Below, in pieces: positions 35,370 through 44,340 of a stretch of DNA of 64,000 bases (position 1 is the stretch's first letter; the number at the start of each line of letters is the position of its first letter). A program made the position numbers and the translations under genes. The stretch covers positions 1-64,000 of the forward strand of contig CALEYL010000012.1 in NCBI GenBank assembly GCA_937926205.1, written 5' to 3'. The stretch is from an uncultured Saprospiraceae bacterium. GTDB taxonomy: Bacteria > Bacteroidota > Bacteroidia > Chitinophagales > Saprospiraceae. The notes beneath the pieces are model-generated. The model did not search any database, was not told the DNA's origin, and saw nothing but the letters and a program-made list of their open reading frames with translations.

Positions 35370-35398
35370 CCGCCTACCGGTGGTCAGGCAGGCAGGCG
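35370..35398. repeat. GCCTGCC-type palindrome copy
   Basis: CCGCCTACCGGTGGTCAGGC and following bases form a less perfect copy of the interspersed palindrome. It lies between MITE 1 and a strong hairpin in the gap before the nucleotidase gene. Confidence 0.5.
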
Positions 35399-35408
35399 AG
35401 AAATCTTT

Positions 35409-35454
35409 GTCATTCGTGTCATCCCTGGCGGCCGTCAGGGATGACACGAATGAC
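35409..35454. repeat. 19-bp perfect inverted repeat
   Basis: GTCATTCGTGTCATCCCTG (35409-35427) and its exact complement (35436-35454) surround the 8-nt loop GCGGCCGT. No T tract follows on either side, so it is more likely a repetitive palindromic element than a terminator. Confidence 0.75.
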
Positions 35455-35709
35455 TCGGAATACACGGACAAAAAACTATAGAATATGGTGTTTCAGACAG
35501 CAATCGGTTCAACTACCTGTGTCAACAATCTATGATTTTTATGCCAACCCAGCTTTTGTGCCTATCTTTCCTTCCTGAATGCCAATCAATAGGCACTACA
35601 AATGACTGAACCGGCGCGGTCAGCTGATGATGACCTGCAAACGACAGATGACTTTGTACCGTTCCAAATCATCATGCACAGAATGATTGACAAACAAGCA
35701 ACCCATAAG

Positions 35710-37254
35710 ATGACTCATCGGACTTCCCTCCTTGCTTTGCTGTTGCTGGTCTGCCATGGTCTGATGGCACAACAGCATGAACTTACCATTCTTTACACCA
35801 ACGACCTCCATGCCCATTTCGACCCGCATACTGTGCGATGGGTGAGCGAAGACCGTAAGGTTGGGGGTTTTGCCAATGTCGCCACGCTGGTGAAAAAGGA
35901 AAAAAAGGCCAACCCCAACACGCTCTATTTCGACGCAGGGGATTATTTTACAGGGCCATATATCAGTTCACTGACCCAGGGCGAAGCGGTGATTGATGTG
36001 ATGAACACGATGAGCATTGATGCCGCCTGTATTGGCAACCACGAGTTTGACCATGGCTGGAAGAATGCCCTGGTGCAATTGAAAAAGGCGAAGTTCCCCA
36101 TTCTGAACGGCAATATCTTTTTCAAAGATTCCGGCAAACCCTTTTGGGATAAGCCCTATTTGATCATTGAAAAAAACGGTGTCCGCATCGGCGTGATCGG
36201 CCTGCACGGAAGGTTTGCGTTTTATGATACCACCTCCGATGAGATGGTTCAGGGCATTGATACCCGTGATGAGGAGGTTTATCTGAAACAATACATCAGC
36301 GAGCTGGAAGGCAAGGCAGATCTCATCGTTTTGTTGATCCACGAAGGTATTCCCGGGAGGCAGTCCACCACGGGCAGCACCGATGTGGCCCGCAACCTGC
36401 AAAAAGACATTGACCTGGCCGCCAGGGTGAATGGCCTCGATATCATTGTAACGGGCCATGCCCACCAGGGCACGCCGGAGGCTTTGATTTCCAATGGCGT
36501 CCTCATTGTTTCCACCGATGCCTATACCATAGAGTTGGGAAAACTGACCATCACCTACGATAAGCAGTTGGACAAGATCACCAGCCATAAAAATGAACTG
36601 CAGTATGTGTTCGAAGACGAGATACCCGACCTCCCCCGCACACAGCGGCGTGTCAATAAATGGAAACGCCGCTTGTCAAAGATCACCGGGGAAAAACTGT
36701 GCAGCATTCCCGAGCCGCTCACGCGCTCTTATGGGGAGGAGTCGCTATTGGGAAACATGGTGGCCGATGCCATGCTGCAAAAATACCCCGATGCCGACCT
36801 TGTCGTGACCAACAGTGGCGGCCTGCGGCAGGATGTGGAGGCTGGTGATGTGACAGTGGGCGACCTGATCTCGGCTTTCCCATTCCCCAACACCATCGTC
36901 TGGCTGGAGATGAAAGGTAAAGACCTTCGCCAGCTTTTCGAGCATGGGGCTGGCTTGACAAATGGCATATTACAGGTTTCCAAAGGGGTAGAGATGCACT
37001 ACGACGCTTCGCTACCCCCTGGCAGCCGCATGGTGAAATGCGTAATCAACGGTGATCCATTGGACGACAAAAAAACTTACCGGGTTTTGACCAGCAATTT
37101 TCTGGCTGACGGTGGCGATGGCTTTGTGTTTAGAAACGCCCTTTCCAGAAAGAACACGCAAATAGAAATGATTCAGGCGATGAGCGATTATATGAGATCG
37201 TTTGAAGTGTATTATCCAAAACTGGAGGGCAGGGTGGTCAAGGTGAATGAATGA
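35710..37254 (+). CDS. Secreted 5'-nucleotidase / metallophosphatase
   Basis: This is a 514-aa periplasmic or surface enzyme of the UshA/5'-nucleotidase family. A signal peptide (MTHRTSLLALLLLVCHGLMA) precedes the calcineurin-like domain, whose metal motifs are TNDLHAH (D32, H34), DAGDYF, GNHEFDHG, LIHEG and TGHAHQG. The C-terminal 5'-nucleotidase domain (about 325-505) has TNSGGLRQDVEAGD and LADGGDGF. It probably releases nucleosides and phosphate from external nucleotides. The start at 35710 begins the signal peptide; an open frame extends to 35602. Two MITE-like elements bracket the gene. Confidence 0.93.
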   Translation: MTHRTSLLALLLLVCHGLMAQQHELTILYTNDLHAHFDPHTVRWVSEDRKVGGFANVATLVKKEKKANPNTLYFDAGDYFTGPYISSLTQGEAVIDVMNTMSIDAACIGNHEFDHGWKNALVQLKKAKFPILNGNIFFKDSGKPFWDKPYLIIEKNGVRIGVIGLHGRFAFYDTTSDEMVQGIDTRDEEVYLKQYISELEGKADLIVLLIHEGIPGRQSTTGSTDVARNLQKDIDLAARVNGLDIIVTGHAHQGTPEALISNGVLIVSTDAYTIELGKLTITYDKQLDKITSHKNELQYVFEDEIPDLPRTQRRVNKWKRRLSKITGEKLCSIPEPLTRSYGEESLLGNMVADAMLQKYPDADLVVTNSGGLRQDVEAGDVTVGDLISAFPFPNTIVWLEMKGKDLRQLFEHGAGLTNGILQVSKGVEMHYDASLPPGSRMVKCVINGDPLDDKKTYRVLTSNFLADGGDGFVFRNALSRKNTQIEMIQAMSDYMRSFEVYYPKLEGRVVKVNE

Positions 37255-37351
37255 CTTTTGCAAGGGTTGAGGGGGTGTAATGCCTTTTCTGCCTGCCCGC
37301 GCCCAAGCTGAATCTTTAAAGACGGCAGCTTATTTTATGTAACGATGTTCA

Positions 37352-37553
37352 GAGCTTGTTCGGGAGTCCATCAATCGGCTGCAATCGGCAAATTTTCTAC
37401 TGCACTGCGTTGGCTTTTTGACTACGTCGAATCTTCGATTTAGCTTCGCTGAACTTACGTTTCGCCGTAGCTGCCGGCTACGTCTGTGAAAGCCGCCTTG
37501 TTCAGCACAAAATTTGCTCGCTTTCGTACGATCATGAATTCCCGAACAAGCTC
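37352..37553. mobile_element. MITE-like element 2 (IS5/IS1031-type ends), 202 bp
   Basis: The ends match element 1 (GAGCTTGTTCGG and CCGAACAAGCTC), with a TCA target duplication (37349-37351 and 37554-37556). The body matches element 1 except for an extra segment of about 40 bp near 37419-37458 that contains TCGAATCTTCGAT. The extra segment breaks the small frame present in element 1. Confidence 0.85.
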
Positions 37554-37623
37554 TCAGACATCCTTTTTTTCCGGATAAGCCCGGCTGCGGGCAAATTGCC
37601 GTTCATAAAAAACACGATTTAAG

Positions 37624-38442
37624 ATGATTCCTCAGTACTATATACCATCAAAACTTCCCGGAATAGTCGATGTCATCCATGAACAAAAGTCCTTTGATTC
37701 CGGGAAATGGAAATTTTTACCGGACGGTAAGATCGAGCTCATGTTCCGCATAGGGAGTGGCTCCGGAATGCAAATAACGAATTCAAGAATTACGGATAAA
37801 AACGAAAGCCCGGGGGAAGGTTTCTGTTTTTTGGCTGGTTTTTGCACAAAACCTGTCCAGATATCATTCGAAAGGATGCATTTCATCAGCATTCAAATGA
37901 CCCCTTTGGCGCTGAAATCTTTATTTGGAATTCCTGCTTACGAGCTGAGAGATTTTGCCATTGCCGGAGACCTTCTCGATCTGAATCTTAATGAAATTGA
38001 GGATAAGATCAACAAACTGCCTGATTTCATGAGCAGAGCGAAATGGCTGGAAGCTCATCTGGTTTCAAAAGTCAAAGAATCACCAGCCTTAAACGTAGCA
38101 TTGGGCATTCTGAATCTTACCAAAAAGCTATCGCAGAATAATTTTACCTATCCTGTCAAAAAGGTAGACGCGTTTCTAGGTTATTCTAAAACACAAAGCA
38201 ATCGGATCTTCAATGAATGGCTTGGTCTTTCGACGCTAAAATACCAGCGCATGATGCAGTTTACCCAATCCATCCACCACATTCATTCCTCTGAAGCATC
38301 AGAATCCCTCACCGACCTCGGTCTTCGACTTGGTTATTACGATCAGGCACATTTTATCCGGTCATTTAAGGAGTTTGCCGAAATAACCCCGGGGAAGTAT
38401 AAGAAAATTATGACCCAAATCCCCGGGCAATTGATCCTGTGA
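37624..38442 (+). CDS. AraC-family transcriptional regulator
   Basis: This is a 272-aa regulator. The N-terminal domain (1-150) resembles the DUF6597-type sensor: an FLPDGKIELMFRIG segment, then GFCFLAGFCTKPVQI. The C-terminal AraC helix-turn-helix domain (about 165-265) contains KVDAFLGYSKTQSNRIFNEW and the second helix pair LTDLGLRLGYYDQAHFIRSF, followed by FAEITPGKYKK. The ligand is unknown. An integral membrane protein gene follows 79 bp downstream and may be its target. Confidence 0.85.
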   Translation: MIPQYYIPSKLPGIVDVIHEQKSFDSGKWKFLPDGKIELMFRIGSGSGMQITNSRITDKNESPGEGFCFLAGFCTKPVQISFERMHFISIQMTPLALKSLFGIPAYELRDFAIAGDLLDLNLNEIEDKINKLPDFMSRAKWLEAHLVSKVKESPALNVALGILNLTKKLSQNNFTYPVKKVDAFLGYSKTQSNRIFNEWLGLSTLKYQRMMQFTQSIHHIHSSEASESLTDLGLRLGYYDQAHFIRSFKEFAEITPGKYKKIMTQIPGQLIL

Positions 38443-38521
38443 TGGAACGTTTGTACAATTTTTTAAAGCGCATGCGCCCTAATCTTGCTTTAAAATTTTG
38501 TGACTGCTAAACTTCCTCATC

Positions 38522-39160
38522 ATGCAAAGGATTGATTCATTGATTACCCGGGTGAATATTTATGCCCATTTTATCGGCCCCGTTCTGTACTTGATTGCAA
38601 TTGCCATGTACATAGCGGGAGTTGGACTGAATTCAGACGGATTTTCAAGTTATGTAGAAGGCGTATTTGGGGTGTACGCCATGATGTTTTTTGTTTTAAT
38701 CCATTTGACCAGTGCAAAACTGATTGGGCAGGAAAGACCTAAATTCGGTATATTCTTATATTTATTTGGCCTCCTTGGAGCCTGCGGGGGCGTTTTTGCC
38801 ACGGGCTACAGGGTGGTCATCGGTTCTTTGGATAAAAGCGGCATGCCTGCTGAAACCATGGCAAGGTATATGACGGAGCGGGAAACCCATTGGGAAATGT
38901 TGGTTATGGCGCCTGCCACCATTGCTGTTCCTCTGGTAACCATTTTGATAGGTGTCGGAGTTATGATGCTCAAATCACGCCCCGTAAAACGGTACGTCGG
39001 ACCTGTACTTATCGTTGGCGGCATTGCTTTTTTAATCGCGCAGGGCACTGAGACTTATTGGGGGCTTCATTATTTTTATCCCATAGCCGGCTTGTGCTGG
39101 CTCATAGCTTATGGTTCGATGGGAAATTCCTATTTAAACAATTTAAAATCAAAAGAATAA
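38522..39160 (+). CDS. Hypothetical integral membrane protein
   Basis: This is a 212-aa protein with about six predicted helices (17-36, 48-66, 78-98, 127-151, 160-178, 183-200). A polar loop, SGMPAETMARYMTERETHWE, lies between helices three and four. The family is not recognised. It follows the AraC regulator in the same direction. Confidence 0.72.
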   Translation: MQRIDSLITRVNIYAHFIGPVLYLIAIAMYIAGVGLNSDGFSSYVEGVFGVYAMMFFVLIHLTSAKLIGQERPKFGIFLYLFGLLGACGGVFATGYRVVIGSLDKSGMPAETMARYMTERETHWEMLVMAPATIAVPLVTILIGVGVMMLKSRPVKRYVGPVLIVGGIAFLIAQGTETYWGLHYFYPIAGLCWLIAYGSMGNSYLNNLKSKE

Positions 39161-39246
39161 TGCGGTGGACATGTTGATTGGATATTTTGCGGAGGGGAAT
39201 GAAGAGAAAAGTTGCTTGTCGATATGGGGGCAACAGATGGTTAAAT

Positions 39247-39376
39247 TATAGTTTGCAAAGTTTAGGACTTCTATTATCTTGCAGGAGCAAATTGTACCTG
39301 CAATGACCACAATGAAAAGAGATGAAATGACAATGCCCCTGCTTTTTGGCGGTCGCCGGAAGCAGGGGCATTGCGG
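39247..39376 (+). promoter_or_regulatory. Leader element B with strong hairpin, paralogue of 28667-28801
   Basis: TTTG (39252-39255) and TATCTTGC (39275-39282) repeat the promoter-like pair of element A, with GATGAAATGA again 69 bp after the TTTG. A perfect 14-bp stem, CAATGCCCCTGCTT (39331-39344) with AAGCAGGGGCATTG, closes around TTTGGCGGTCGCCGG. It lies 74 bp before the SnoaL-like lipoprotein gene. It could be a promoter plus a small structured RNA or a leader attenuator. Confidence 0.45.
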
Positions 39377-39449
39377 CTTCTGCATACAGGCACAATGCAT
39401 CGTTCAATATCCCCGTGTTTACTTAAACTAAAAAATAAAAACCGCTAAC

Positions 39450-40013
39450 ATGAAAAATGGAAATTCGATTTCAATCCTGCCTCTTTTGTTGGTATTAGCT
39501 GTTGCTTGTCAGCCATCTTCAGACAATAAAGATCCCCAAAATGTAAAACCGATGTTTGACGAAGTGGCAGAAACAGCAGCCATTATGAACGTCATTGAGG
39601 GCGAAACCAAGTGCTTTTTTGATGGGAACTATGAATGCTGGGCAAAGTACTGGAGTCACCAAAACTACGCCATGCAAGCATGGAATAACAGCGACGGCTC
39701 AGCAGACGCAGCAGTTGGCTGGGAAAAAATTAATTCACAAGGCAAAAATTGGATTGAAACATACTATAAGAATGGAAAAAATATCATCCACCCAGTCGTG
39801 AAGAGAGAAAAGCCTTTAGTGAAGTTTTTTAATGAGAAAACGGCCTATTTGATTTGGAAACAATACAATGCTGATGCAGAAAAAACAACTTTCAGAACAA
39901 GCCAGGAAACAAGGATAATGGAAAAAGAAGAAGATGGATGGAAAATTGTAAATGTTTCCGCTTTTTGGGACACTGAAACAAAAATACCGTTTGACAGCCT
40001 TAAAATAAATTAA
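39450..40013 (+). CDS. SnoaL-like lipoprotein
   Basis: This is a 187-aa protein with a lipoprotein signal (LLVLAVAC, Cys20). The body is NTF2-like: an EVAETAAIMNVIEGETKCFF helix, then YECWAKYWSH and strands ending in KEEDGWKIVNVSAFWD. Ligand and role are unknown. Just after its stop lies the 3' remnant of an unrelated membrane-protein gene, so this locus has been rearranged. A leader element shared with the EAD11-TPR gene precedes it. Confidence 0.78.
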   Translation: MKNGNSISILPLLLVLAVACQPSSDNKDPQNVKPMFDEVAETAAIMNVIEGETKCFFDGNYECWAKYWSHQNYAMQAWNNSDGSADAAVGWEKINSQGKNWIETYYKNGKNIIHPVVKREKPLVKFFNEKTAYLIWKQYNADAEKTTFRTSQETRIMEKEEDGWKIVNVSAFWDTETKIPFDSLKIN

Positions 40014-40030
40014 AAGATTCATCTAACACT

Positions 40031-40315
40031 GTCAGCGAAGAATCAAAAACCAAACCTTTGCTTCTGGATTTGGGAGGATCAGCAATCATTATAGCATGTA
40101 CATGGGTTTTTAGAGGGATGGGCCTTGATGCCCATAACGGGGGACATTATGTCGCTACAGGAAGAAGGAGAGGCATAGGACAATTATTGGCAGATGCCGT
40201 TGAGGCCATTGGCCTGACCGGAGTTACCTTAATCGGGGTTTTGGGCTTAATTATCATGATTTACATTACTTATAAAAGGTATAATAACCCTGCACTAGAG
40301 GTTAAGTACAGTTAA
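40031..40315 (+). pseudogene. 3' remnant of the membrane-protein gene duplicated at 46029
   Basis: From 40031 onward the sequence matches the 3' part of the gene at 46029-46637 in frame, starting at VSEESKT and ending at KRYNNPALEVKYS. The N-terminal half (about 110 residues) is missing and is replaced by the lipoprotein gene upstream. An open frame from a TTG at 40058 remains, so a short two-helix protein could still be made, but no ATG or good ribosome site is seen. Confidence 0.7.
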
Positions 40316-40370
40316 GAGCTTGAAATGCAGCGGCGATAATTGGGCTTCCATTACCTAAAATAAAATTGGG

Positions 40371-40772
40371 ATGAAACGAAAATGTATAAACCCGGATACT
40401 TTATTTGATTCAAGACAATATGGGTTTTCCCAGGTTGTTGTGGCGGATCCGGGGAAAATGGTCTTTATTTCAGGGCAGGTTGCATGGGATGAAAATTTAA
40501 ATATTGTCGGTGAAAATGATCTTGCCAGGCAAACTGAAAAATCAATTGAAAACCTGAAAATTGCAGTGGAATCCGCAGGGGGTACTTTAGAAAATATTGT
40601 CATGCTAAGAATTTATAAGGTAAACTACCAAAGAGGCGACGGATCAGTCATCAGCCAGGTTTTAAGAGATAACTTTGGAACCCATAATCCGCCATCAAGT
40701 ACCTGGATAGATGTAAAAGGATTGGCAAACGAAGCATTTATGATAGAAATAGAAGCACAGGCAATTATTTAG
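40371..40772 (+). CDS. RidA/YjgF family protein
   Basis: This is a 133-aa protein of the RidA superfamily, small cytosolic trimers that in some members hydrolyse reactive enamines and imines. Visible features are FSQVVVADPGKMVFISGQVA (19-38), the helix LARQTEKSIENLKIAVESAG and NPPSSTWIDVKGLANEAFMIEIEA near the end. The canonical Arg of the active RidA subclass (near the PxR motif) appears replaced by Ser in PSSTWI, so deaminase activity is doubtful. It stands alone upstream of an AraC regulator. Confidence 0.85.
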   Translation: MKRKCINPDTLFDSRQYGFSQVVVADPGKMVFISGQVAWDENLNIVGENDLARQTEKSIENLKIAVESAGGTLENIVMLRIYKVNYQRGDGSVISQVLRDNFGTHNPPSSTWIDVKGLANEAFMIEIEAQAII

Positions 40773-40994
40773 GATCTGATAAATAGAGTGGGCGCTGCGA
40801 TCGAGCGATTTCGGCGCTAAGGGACTTCATCGCGGAGTGGTTAAGCGACGGAATTCGGTAAAAGAATATTCTCTTTAAAGATTAACGTACCCATAAATAT
40901 TTTCCTAAAAATTCAAATGAACCCTATCTGGTGTTTGCTTCTTTCATTGGACCCGAGTATTTTGCGTCGCTAATTATTTGTAATCTAAGCCGGC

Positions 40995-41870
40995 ATGAAA
41001 AAAATTCCTGTAAGGCAGCTCAATGTGTCTCAGAAGGAACACCCATCTTCGGAAGGTTTTAAAATCCGGAAAGTAGAAGACATTGCTTCGCTTGATGCAG
41101 AAAAAAAGATTGTCCAGCACTTGCACCGGCATGATTTCTTTTTCATTCTGGCATTAGAGGAGGGAAAGGGCTTGCACGAAATAGATTTTGTACCGTATAC
41201 CGTTCTGGACCATTCCATTTTTCTAATGCGCCCCGGCCAGGCTCATAAACTTGATTTAGAAGTAGGATGTACCGGGTTTCTGTTGGAATTTGATCCCCAA
41301 TTTTACCGCCCCGACAATAAACTTTCAAGCCAGCGATTACGAAGGGCAAGCAATAAAAAATACTGCAAATTAGAAATGGCCAGGTTCAACAGATTGCAGG
41401 CCCTGCTTGGCGCCATGTTTGAAGAATTTACCAATAAGGAAGAAGGTTACCTGGATGTTATCAAAGCAAGCCTGGATATTTTCTTTATTGAGTTTATCAG
41501 ACAAAGCCCTAACCCGAAAGCAGCATCATCAACAACCACAAATCCTTATACACAGGAACGCTTTGAGGAGTTTCTGGAGTTGCTGGAAAAAAACATCGCC
41601 ACACATAAACAGGTATCCCGTTACAGCAATCTGATGAACCTGTCGCCCTACCAGCTGAATGAAATCACCAAATCTTCCATTGCCAAAACGGCTTCTGAAC
41701 TAATCAATGATCAAATACTTCTGGAGGCCAAAAGATACCTGCTGGCCACCTCCAATCAGGTAAAAGACATCGCCGATCACCTTGGATATGAAGACGTCTC
41801 CTATTTTATCCGTTTCTTTAAAAAGCATACCGGACATTCCCCGGAAGCATTCAGACTTCATTTCAAATAA
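40995..41870 (+). CDS. AraC-family transcriptional regulator with cupin-like sensor
   Basis: This is a 291-aa regulator. The N-terminal cupin-like domain (about 30-140) includes QHLHRHDFFFILALEEGKG and a pattern FLMRPGQAHKLD. The C-terminal AraC domain (about 190-290) has LMNLSPYQLNEITKSS and VKDIADHLGYEDVSYFIRFF, ending KHTGHSPEAFRLH. Convergent with it, 12 bp away, is a quinone-oxidoreductase-like gene, and nearby oxidoreductase genes are plausible targets. The ligand is unknown. Confidence 0.87.
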   Translation: MKKIPVRQLNVSQKEHPSSEGFKIRKVEDIASLDAEKKIVQHLHRHDFFFILALEEGKGLHEIDFVPYTVLDHSIFLMRPGQAHKLDLEVGCTGFLLEFDPQFYRPDNKLSSQRLRRASNKKYCKLEMARFNRLQALLGAMFEEFTNKEEGYLDVIKASLDIFFIEFIRQSPNPKAASSTTTNPYTQERFEEFLELLEKNIATHKQVSRYSNLMNLSPYQLNEITKSSIAKTASELINDQILLEAKRYLLATSNQVKDIADHLGYEDVSYFIRFFKKHTGHSPEAFRLHFK

Positions 41871-41882
41871 TGCGATGGTCGC

Positions 41883-42782
41883 CTAATTGGCTATCACCCT
41901 GATGACGACATTCCCTTTTTTTCTGAATGATTCTGAATAAGCATGCGCTTCCCGGATTTGTTCAAGCGTATAAGTCCTGTCTATTACGGAAATGAGTTTA
42001 CCGGACTCGATGAGTTCTTTCAAAAACAACAAATCACCGGGCTTTGCTTTTGGGGAACCTGTTACCGATACGTATTTTCCTGCCGGAGTTAACAAATGGC
42101 GGCATTTGGATTTGGCGGTTTTGCCCACGGCATCGAAAATAACATCGAATCGTTGTGCTGTTTTTGTAAAATCAACTTTGGTATAATCGATAACTTCGTG
42201 AGCGCCAAGCTGCCTGACGAGGTCAAGGTTTGCGGTACTACATACCCCGGTAACCTCAGCCCCCAGTGCCTTTGCAATCTGAACGGCAAAAGTTCCTACA
42301 CTGCCCGATGCACCGTACACCAGTACATGGTCTCCTTGTTTTATGCCGCTTTGTTTCAGGAACCGTAATGCCGTCAAGCCGCCAATAGGAACCGCAGCTG
42401 CTTCTTCAAAAGTCATATTCGAGGGCATTATGGCGATCAAATCATTTGCCGGGAGGCAGGTATATTCAGCATAAGCACCGAACCGGAGGCCGCATGAGGC
42501 AAAAACGGCATCACCCTTTTTAAAGGTGTCAACTTTTTTTCCAACTTCCTCAACCACCCCGGCCAGCTCAAAACCAAGAATTTTCACCCTTTTGGGTTTG
42601 AACAGTCCGTTAAAAAGCCTGGCAAGAAAAGGATCTGCTTTCCGCATGCGCCAATCTCCGGCTGTTACGGTAGTAGCGTGAATTTTTATCAGAACCTCCA
42701 TGTCTTTGGGGCTGGGTTTGCTGATGTCTGTTAACTGCAGCACGTCAGGCGAACCATATTTTTCATAAATGACTGCTTTCAT
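41883..42782 (-). CDS. NAD(P)-dependent zinc-independent alcohol dehydrogenase / quinone oxidoreductase-like
   Basis: This is a 299-aa member of the medium-chain dehydrogenase superfamily. A GroES-like N-terminal domain (EKYGSPDVLQLTDISKP, then GFELAGVVEEVG) and a Rossmann domain with VYGASGSVGTFAVQIAKALG (about 154-173) bind NAD(P)H. The zinc-ligand Cys and His set of alcohol dehydrogenases is absent. Length is slightly below the usual 310-330. It probably reduces quinones or enones in the cytosol. Confidence 0.88.
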   Translation of the reverse strand: MKAVIYEKYGSPDVLQLTDISKPSPKDMEVLIKIHATTVTAGDWRMRKADPFLARLFNGLFKPKRVKILGFELAGVVEEVGKKVDTFKKGDAVFASCGLRFGAYAEYTCLPANDLIAIMPSNMTFEEAAAVPIGGLTALRFLKQSGIKQGDHVLVYGASGSVGTFAVQIAKALGAEVTGVCSTANLDLVRQLGAHEVIDYTKVDFTKTAQRFDVIFDAVGKTAKSKCRHLLTPAGKYVSVTGSPKAKPGDLLFLKELIESGKLISVIDRTYTLEQIREAHAYSESFRKKGNVVIRVIAN

Positions 42783-42835
42783 TGCGCAAAGTTTTTATCA
42801 TTATTTTTTATTGATTTTACCTTTAGGAAGACGCC

Positions 42836-43564
42836 TCAAGACTGAAAATCGCTTGTAAGGCGGGATGGCCTGAAACCCCATACCACAAGGTAAATGCCCA
42901 GTGAAAACTCAAACAGGGCGACCATTACAGCAGCCAGCCCTGCCAGGGGGGAGTCCCGCGCTATCAGGCCGAACAATATAGCGGTGTAGCCCGCGACCAG
43001 AGGCAGTGCACCGATAATTCCAATCAGGGAGAGTGTACGGGGTACCAGACGTGATTGGTACAGCAGCAAACCCAGTAATACATCGTTCACAGCAGGCAGA
43101 AAACTTTGCCCCAGCAGAAAAATCCGGTCATAAAGGGCAAGAAGCGCATGACTTGCCATTAATCCGTCTGCTCCGACTCCCTGTCGCCGCAAAGTCACGA
43201 CCGATAGCAGGAATGCCACACCAATGAAAATGGTGCCCGCTTCCAGCACCCTGGAAGCTACGAGACCCAATGCCAAAGTTTCGTTTTGCTTTCTGAGTAG
43301 TGGGTAGAGTACAACGGCAGTTCCAATACCAGACAGGGCTACGATAATTTCAAGAATGCCGCCAATGATGACACTTGTGTCGGGCCCGGTACCTGTGATG
43401 AAATTCGGTTCGCGTACCGAATGATAAAGCGCAAAGGTCGGAATCGAGATGAAAGTGAGCAGATAAAACACGCCTGCTGCCAGCGAGGTCGGCCGAAATG
43501 GACTCATTGGGGCTTGTTTGCTCGATACATCTGTGCCCGATAGGGCGCTACTGTTTGCATTCAT
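42836..43564 (-). CDS. DUF4386-type integral membrane protein
   Basis: This is a 242-aa protein with about six to seven predicted helices. The segment RPTSLAAGVFYLLTFISIP at the N-terminus and YDRIFLLGQSFLPAVNDVLL in the middle match the DUF4386 pattern. Function is unknown. The start at 43564 begins just before the conserved N-terminus; an open frame reaches 43630. It lies 53 bp upstream of the oxidoreductase gene on the same strand. Confidence 0.78.
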   Translation of the reverse strand: MNANSSALSGTDVSSKQAPMSPFRPTSLAAGVFYLLTFISIPTFALYHSVREPNFITGTGPDTSVIIGGILEIIVALSGIGTAVVLYPLLRKQNETLALGLVASRVLEAGTIFIGVAFLLSVVTLRRQGVGADGLMASHALLALYDRIFLLGQSFLPAVNDVLLGLLLYQSRLVPRTLSLIGIIGALPLVAGYTAILFGLIARDSPLAGLAAVMVALFEFSLGIYLVVWGFRPSRLTSDFQS

Positions 43565-43647
43565 TGTTTTATTTTTTAGTTCCCTGGCTACTTGTTTTGG
43601 TACAATACCCGGAAATTTGTTGAACCGCAATGTGTTAGAGCTTGCAC

Positions 43648-44340
43648 TTAGCTTCTTCCAAAAGGATTGGTTTTCCAGAGCTTTGAAAAATAGACGCTGA
43701 CCATCAGGGTCCGGTTGTGCATGTCATTTCCGTTGGCGATATTAGTCAGACCGTAAACATATCTGATGTCCAGTGCAATCCTTTTTTGATTTAAAGGAAA
43801 CTCAAAGCCGCCACCCATTTGAATACCGGCATCCAGCCTTTTAAAACCTTCACTTGAATTTCCAAATGAGAGTTTCGTCGTCTGATCATTGGTTTTCCGG
43901 TTGCCGCTGAGCATATAGGCAATGGAAGGTCCTGCATTCATATAAAATCTGCCTGTATGAAAACGCGCCAGCAGTGGCAATTCCAATGCGTTAAAGCGGA
44001 AGTTTGATTCGCTGCCGGTTAAAGGATTATCGGCAGTCAAAGTACCTCCTTTTTTAATGTAATAAATCTCTGAAACAAGAGAAAAAGCGGGGGTAATACC
44101 AGCCTGAAAGGATGCGCCGGCCTGTATGCCTTTGGCAGATTTTTTATAATCAGCCATCGCGCTGTTTGATGCGCCGTAATTGATGCTGGTACTCACCCCG
44201 TTGACCATCAGGTCAAAATAGGTTTGTGTGGTTCTTTTAACATTTCTGGTTTTTGTTGTCTCCAATTCTGTGGACTGTCCAAATGCATTTGTAAACAGGA
44301 AAACCATGCCTATTACAAATATGGATTTCGATTTTTTCAT
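43648..44340 (-). CDS. Outer-membrane beta-barrel (porin-family-like) protein
   Basis: This is a 230-aa protein with a signal peptide (MKKSKSIFVIGMVFLFTNAF, cleavage after GQS). Alternating strands include KGIQAGASFQAGITPAFSLV, FYMNAGPSIAYMLSG and GIQMGGGFEFPLNQKRIALD, typical of the PorT/OmpW-like beta-barrel families of Bacteroidota. It is probably an eight-stranded barrel of the outer membrane. The start at 44340 gives the signal peptide; 44370 adds ten residues. Confidence 0.78.
   Translation of the reverse strand: MKKSKSIFVIGMVFLFTNAFGQSTELETTKTRNVKRTTQTYFDLMVNGVSTSINYGASNSAMADYKKSAKGIQAGASFQAGITPAFSLVSEIYYIKKGGTLTADNPLTGSESNFRFNALELPLLARFHTGRFYMNAGPSIAYMLSGNRKTNDQTTKLSFGNSSEGFKRLDAGIQMGGGFEFPLNQKRIALDIRYVYGLTNIANGNDMHNRTLMVSVYFSKLWKTNPFGRS

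Noticed and set aside
40314..40322. Further IS end (GAGCTTG) after the gene remnant
   Set aside because: Only seven bases match the MITE end, and no partner end or target duplication was found. Similar short matches at 43637 and 58794 were rejected for the same reason.
40830..40870. tRNA-like text (GCGGAGTGGTTAAGCGACGG)
   Set aside because: It looks like a D-arm, but no acceptor stem, anticodon arm or TTC-containing T-arm can be built around it.
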